This document shows, piece by piece, positions 22,942 through 25,425 of a stretch of 25,425 bases of DNA. Both the position numbers and the translations under genes were made by a program. The first letter of the stretch is position 1. The number at the start of each line of letters is the position of its first letter. Origin of the DNA: Bacteroidales bacterium (GTDB lineage: Bacteria; Bacteroidota; Bacteroidia; Bacteroidales; BM520); NCBI GenBank assembly GCA_023230285.1, contig JALNXP010000006.1, positions 1 through 25,425 of the forward strand, in the 5' to 3' direction. The notes below the pieces were generated by a model. That model saw only the letters and a program-made list of their open reading frames with translations, ran no database searches and had not been told where the DNA came from.

Positions 22942-23742
22942 ATGAAAAGAATTATTCCTATATTGATATTATTGCTGATGGTATTTTGTAGTTGTCAAAA
23001 TTTGCAAGACAAAACTTCCAAAAATGGATGGAAATTAGATTGGAGCGATGAATTTAACGATAAAGACATTGATTGGAGTGTTTGGTCAAAAGTGCCGAGA
23101 GCTACTCCGGATTGGAAAAAGTATACTTCGGAATGGGATTCTTTGTATGCTGTTGAAGATGGAAAACTTGTGCTTTGGGCTGTCAAGAACACAACACAAA
23201 CAGACGACACAGCTTCGTTTCTTACAGCTGCCATCTGGGGTATGAACAAGAAATTTTTCGACTTCGGACGTATAGAAATTTGTGCTAAATTAGATTGCGC
23301 TCAGGGTTTTTGGCCTGCAATATGGCTGCTGCCTGAAGTCCCAAACCGGCAATGGCCTCAGGGCGGAGAAATTGACATTATGGAACACCTGAACTTCGAC
23401 ACTATAGTCTATCAAACTGTACATTCCAACTACACATTGGACTATTCTATAAAAGATAAACCGAAAAGTTCGACAATATGTAGCTGTACTCCTGATGAAT
23501 ATAATGTTTACGCCGTAGAAAGATATAACGACAGCATCGTCTTTTTTGTCAACGATGAGCGGACTTTATGCTACTCACGCATCGACTCGCTTGAAAAAGA
23601 GCAATTCCCTTTTGCAAATTCCCCTTTCTACGTTATTTTAAGCGCACAATTAGGCGGCGGTTGGGTCGGAGAAATAAATCCAAAACAATTGCCGGTTGCA
23701 ATGCGCATAGATTGGGTTCGATTTTATGAAAAACAAAAATGA
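22942..23742 (+). CDS. GH16 family glycoside hydrolase (beta-glucanase/laminarinase-like), lipoprotein
   Basis: GH16 enzymes cut beta-1,3/1,4-glucans, agarose or related galactans with retention of configuration. The 266-residue protein has a lipobox ending at Cys18 (VFCSC), so it should be anchored in the outer membrane or periplasm. The domain runs from LDWSDEFND (33-41) to the last strand RIDWVRFYEK. The active site is GGEIDIMEH with nucleophile Glu143, Asp145 and acid/base Glu148, the bulged E-x-D-x-x-E form of laminarinases. FWPAIWLLPE is the usual conserved block before it. The ATG at 22942 is chosen because it sits just past the promoter and opens the signal peptide. An upstream extension would run into the -7 box. 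Beta-1,3-glucan is the most likely substrate, but this is inference. Confidence 0.92.
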   Translation: MKRIIPILILLLMVFCSCQNLQDKTSKNGWKLDWSDEFNDKDIDWSVWSKVPRATPDWKKYTSEWDSLYAVEDGKLVLWAVKNTTQTDDTASFLTAAIWGMNKKFFDFGRIEICAKLDCAQGFWPAIWLLPEVPNRQWPQGGEIDIMEHLNFDTIVYQTVHSNYTLDYSIKDKPKSSTICSCTPDEYNVYAVERYNDSIVFFVNDERTLCYSRIDSLEKEQFPFANSPFYVILSAQLGGGWVGEINPKQLPVAMRIDWVRFYEKQK

Positions 23743-23835
23743 TATATAAATCTGCTTATCTGAATTTATTAAGACTCTGTATTCAGATATAACAGCTAAA
23801 AATTCACAGAGCCTGCGTTTTAAATCTTTTGAAAA

Positions 23836-25425
23836 ATGAAAAAATTTTATTACTTATTGATTTGCATTTTATGTTTTGCTCAGCTGCAAAACAGTCTGTC
23901 TGCTCAAAACAGCTATATGCGCTCTACAGACAAAATCGGCTACAACTACAATGTAGATCCGGAAGCTCCGGTGCTTCCCGAGTTTATTCCTTCTTGTGAA
24001 TGGCTCAACACAATGCGTCCGACAGGCGAGATTAAAGTTAACACAATACCTGCAAAAAACGGCGGAACAGGCACAGAAACAGACCCTTATATTGTTACAA
24101 CCGCCGCTGATTTAGCCGAAATAGCAACCCGCGTAAATGCAGGCACAGAAGCCGCAGGGACAATATTTCCAAACGGCAATCAAGGTTATGCAAATCAATA
24201 TTTTTTGATGAACGCTGACATCGATTTGTCTGATTACAATCCTTGGATACCTATATCAATACCCGGACAGATGATATTTTTCGGTCATTTTGACGGCGGC
24301 AACCACACTATTACACATTTGACAACGGATTTCTCGACTACTAATGCCAATCAAGGCTTGTTTTCAGTAATCGGTGCCAATGCTTCTGTTTCCAACTTGT
24401 CGATAAAGGAAAGTGATATAATCGGCGGATATTATACGGGAGCTTTTGTCGGTGCTTGTGGCGAGGGATCAAAAGTGTCGAATTGTCACAATTACTGTGA
24501 TGTGACTAATCAGGGCTATTATACCGGTGGCATTACAGGCGCAAGTTGGGGTACGATAGAAAATTGCACCAATGATGGCACTCATGTCGGCACTGATTTT
24601 ATTGGCGGTATTGTCGGCGATTTCTACGGAACTATCACCGGATGTTCCAACACCGGAGATGTGATAGGCGCAACTTCTTTAGGCGGAATTATCGGATATA
24701 GTGCCAATGTAAGCATGAATCATTGTTCAAGCAGCGGCAACATCTATGGCATTTACAGCAGCGGTGCTTATTGCGGAGGTGTAGCCGGCTTTGTAACTAA
24801 CTATAATTCGGATAACACATCTGCCAACTGCTTGTACTTTGGTAATGTCGAATCGCCATCTAACAGCAGCGCCGCCATATTTGGAAGACTATGGACAGAA
24901 AGTGGCGTGCCAAGTCATGCTGAAAACAACTACTACGACCGCCAGATGACACTGAAGTCAGGTGTCTATCCGGGCGGCGATGTCGCCGGCACCGCTGAAG
25001 GCAGATATACTTTCGAGATGCTCGGCGAGGGACTGCAAAGCCTCCTCGGAACCGGCTGGACCTACCGTGACGGAATGTACCCAAGTCCCGAAAATGTCGC
25101 AACTACAGACATCGCTATCTTAGCCGCCGCTCCTTCTAACTTCGACTATAAAAGTGAAGACGACTTCGATCAATACAACTCTCTGACAGCTGATTTTCAA
25201 CTGTTTACAGGACTTGATGTCGCTTGGACTAACGACCACCCCGAAATTCTGTCTATCTCAAATGGCTTTGTATCCCTCATGGGACTTGGCAGCGACATCC
25301 TTTATGTTTCTCTATGTGATGCCACAAAACGAATATTCGTCACAGTAACTGATTATACGGGCATAGAAACTCAAAATTATAATGCTAATGTCAACATCTA
25401 TCCTAATCCAACTTCCGATTTTATT
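23836..25425 (+). CDS. GLUG-repeat secreted protein with T9SS sorting domain (3' end outside window)
   Basis: From the ATG at 23836 the frame stays open for 530 codons to the window's edge. A signal peptide (residues 1-23, ending SLSAQ) leads to a region like INxW-type GLUG proteins. Four GLUG-like repeats are visible (IGGYYTGAFVGACGEGSKVSNC, shown here as GGYYTGAFVGA; GYYTGGITGASWGTIENC; DFIGGIVGDFYGTITGC; SLGGIIGYSANVSMNHC), a beta-helix or adhesin-type fold. It then has a possible Ig-like region, and the last residues NVNIYPNPTSDFI begin the type A Por-secretion tail, so only about 60 residues should be missing. Such proteins are exported by T9SS and attached to the cell surface. It follows the GH16 gene by 93 bp without its own consensus promoter, so co-expression is likely. 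That 93-bp gap holds a weak CTCTGT/ACAGAG repeat only. Confidence 0.85.
   Translation, partial: MKKFYYLLICILCFAQLQNSLSAQNSYMRSTDKIGYNYNVDPEAPVLPEFIPSCEWLNTMRPTGEIKVNTIPAKNGGTGTETDPYIVTTAADLAEIATRVNAGTEAAGTIFPNGNQGYANQYFLMNADIDLSDYNPWIPISIPGQMIFFGHFDGGNHTITHLTTDFSTTNANQGLFSVIGANASVSNLSIKESDIIGGYYTGAFVGACGEGSKVSNCHNYCDVTNQGYYTGGITGASWGTIENCTNDGTHVGTDFIGGIVGDFYGTITGCSNTGDVIGATSLGGIIGYSANVSMNHCSSSGNIYGIYSSGAYCGGVAGFVTNYNSDNTSANCLYFGNVESPSNSSAAIFGRLWTESGVPSHAENNYYDRQMTLKSGVYPGGDVAGTAEGRYTFEMLGEGLQSLLGTGWTYRDGMYPSPENVATTDIAILAAAPSNFDYKSEDDFDQYNSLTADFQLFTGLDVAWTNDHPEILSISNGFVSLMGLGSDILYVSLCDATKRIFVTVTDYTGIETQNYNANVNIYPNPTSDFI

Noticed and set aside
23772..23815. CTCTGT/ACAGAG inverted repeat as a terminator between GH16 and the GLUG gene
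   Set aside because: The stem is only 6 bp with a ~25-nt loop and no proper T-run, and there is no consensus promoter for the next gene, so read-through seems more likely.

Overview
The window is AT-rich DNA from a Bacteroidetes genome, probably Bacteroidales. Several features point there: promoters with the phylum's -7 element (TAnnTTTG, often with an upstream TTTG), a type IX secretion tail at the right end, lipoproteins with short lipoboxes, and the family versions of MnmE, DsbD and GH16.

Left flank (1-4712): the 3' end of dxs on the + strand converges on a LtaS-like membrane phosphotransferase. Behind that lies dsbD, with a clear terminator and a clear promoter. These look like chromosomal housekeeping and envelope genes.

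Centre (4748-19437): one long minus-strand type I restriction-modification operon with an unusual cargo. In transcription order it holds a half-size S-like gene, hsdM, an internally deleted AlbA/RecG-like remnant with a winged helix, a RhuM protein, a Fic protein, a DinD-RhuM fusion, full-length hsdS, a truncated dinD, a DUF3800 gene, hsdR, a YgjP-type metalloprotease and a broken Cas4-like/Pif1 nuclease-helicase. Most gaps are 5-13 bp or small overlaps, so nearly all of it can be read from one promoter at 19430-19437. HsdR, HsdM and HsdS form the restriction and methylation enzyme. The Fic, RhuM, DinD and DUF3800 genes look like accessory defence or toxin-type cargo, and the remnants show rapid turnover.

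Three DNA-level patterns stand out in the operon. (1) The only sizeable internal gap before hsdR, at 10867-11003, carries on the opposite strand a -7 box, three consecutive hairpins and a canonical T-run terminator. This is a candidate ~75-nt small RNA converging on the DUF3800 gene. (2) A 10-bp word, TTGTACCACC, recurs in and around fic, twice as pairs spaced 19 bp apart. (3) hsdS has heptamer tracts in inverted orientation around its second recognition domain, and hsdM and hsdS both carry in-frame pieces of the same palindromic element.

Right flank (19601-25425): mnmE sits 1 bp behind a beta-helix lipoprotein gene. Then come tRNA-Arg(TCT) with encoded CCA and, on the + strand, a GH16 lipoprotein glucanase with a textbook Bacteroidetes promoter, followed by a GLUG-repeat protein that runs off the window inside its T9SS sorting domain.
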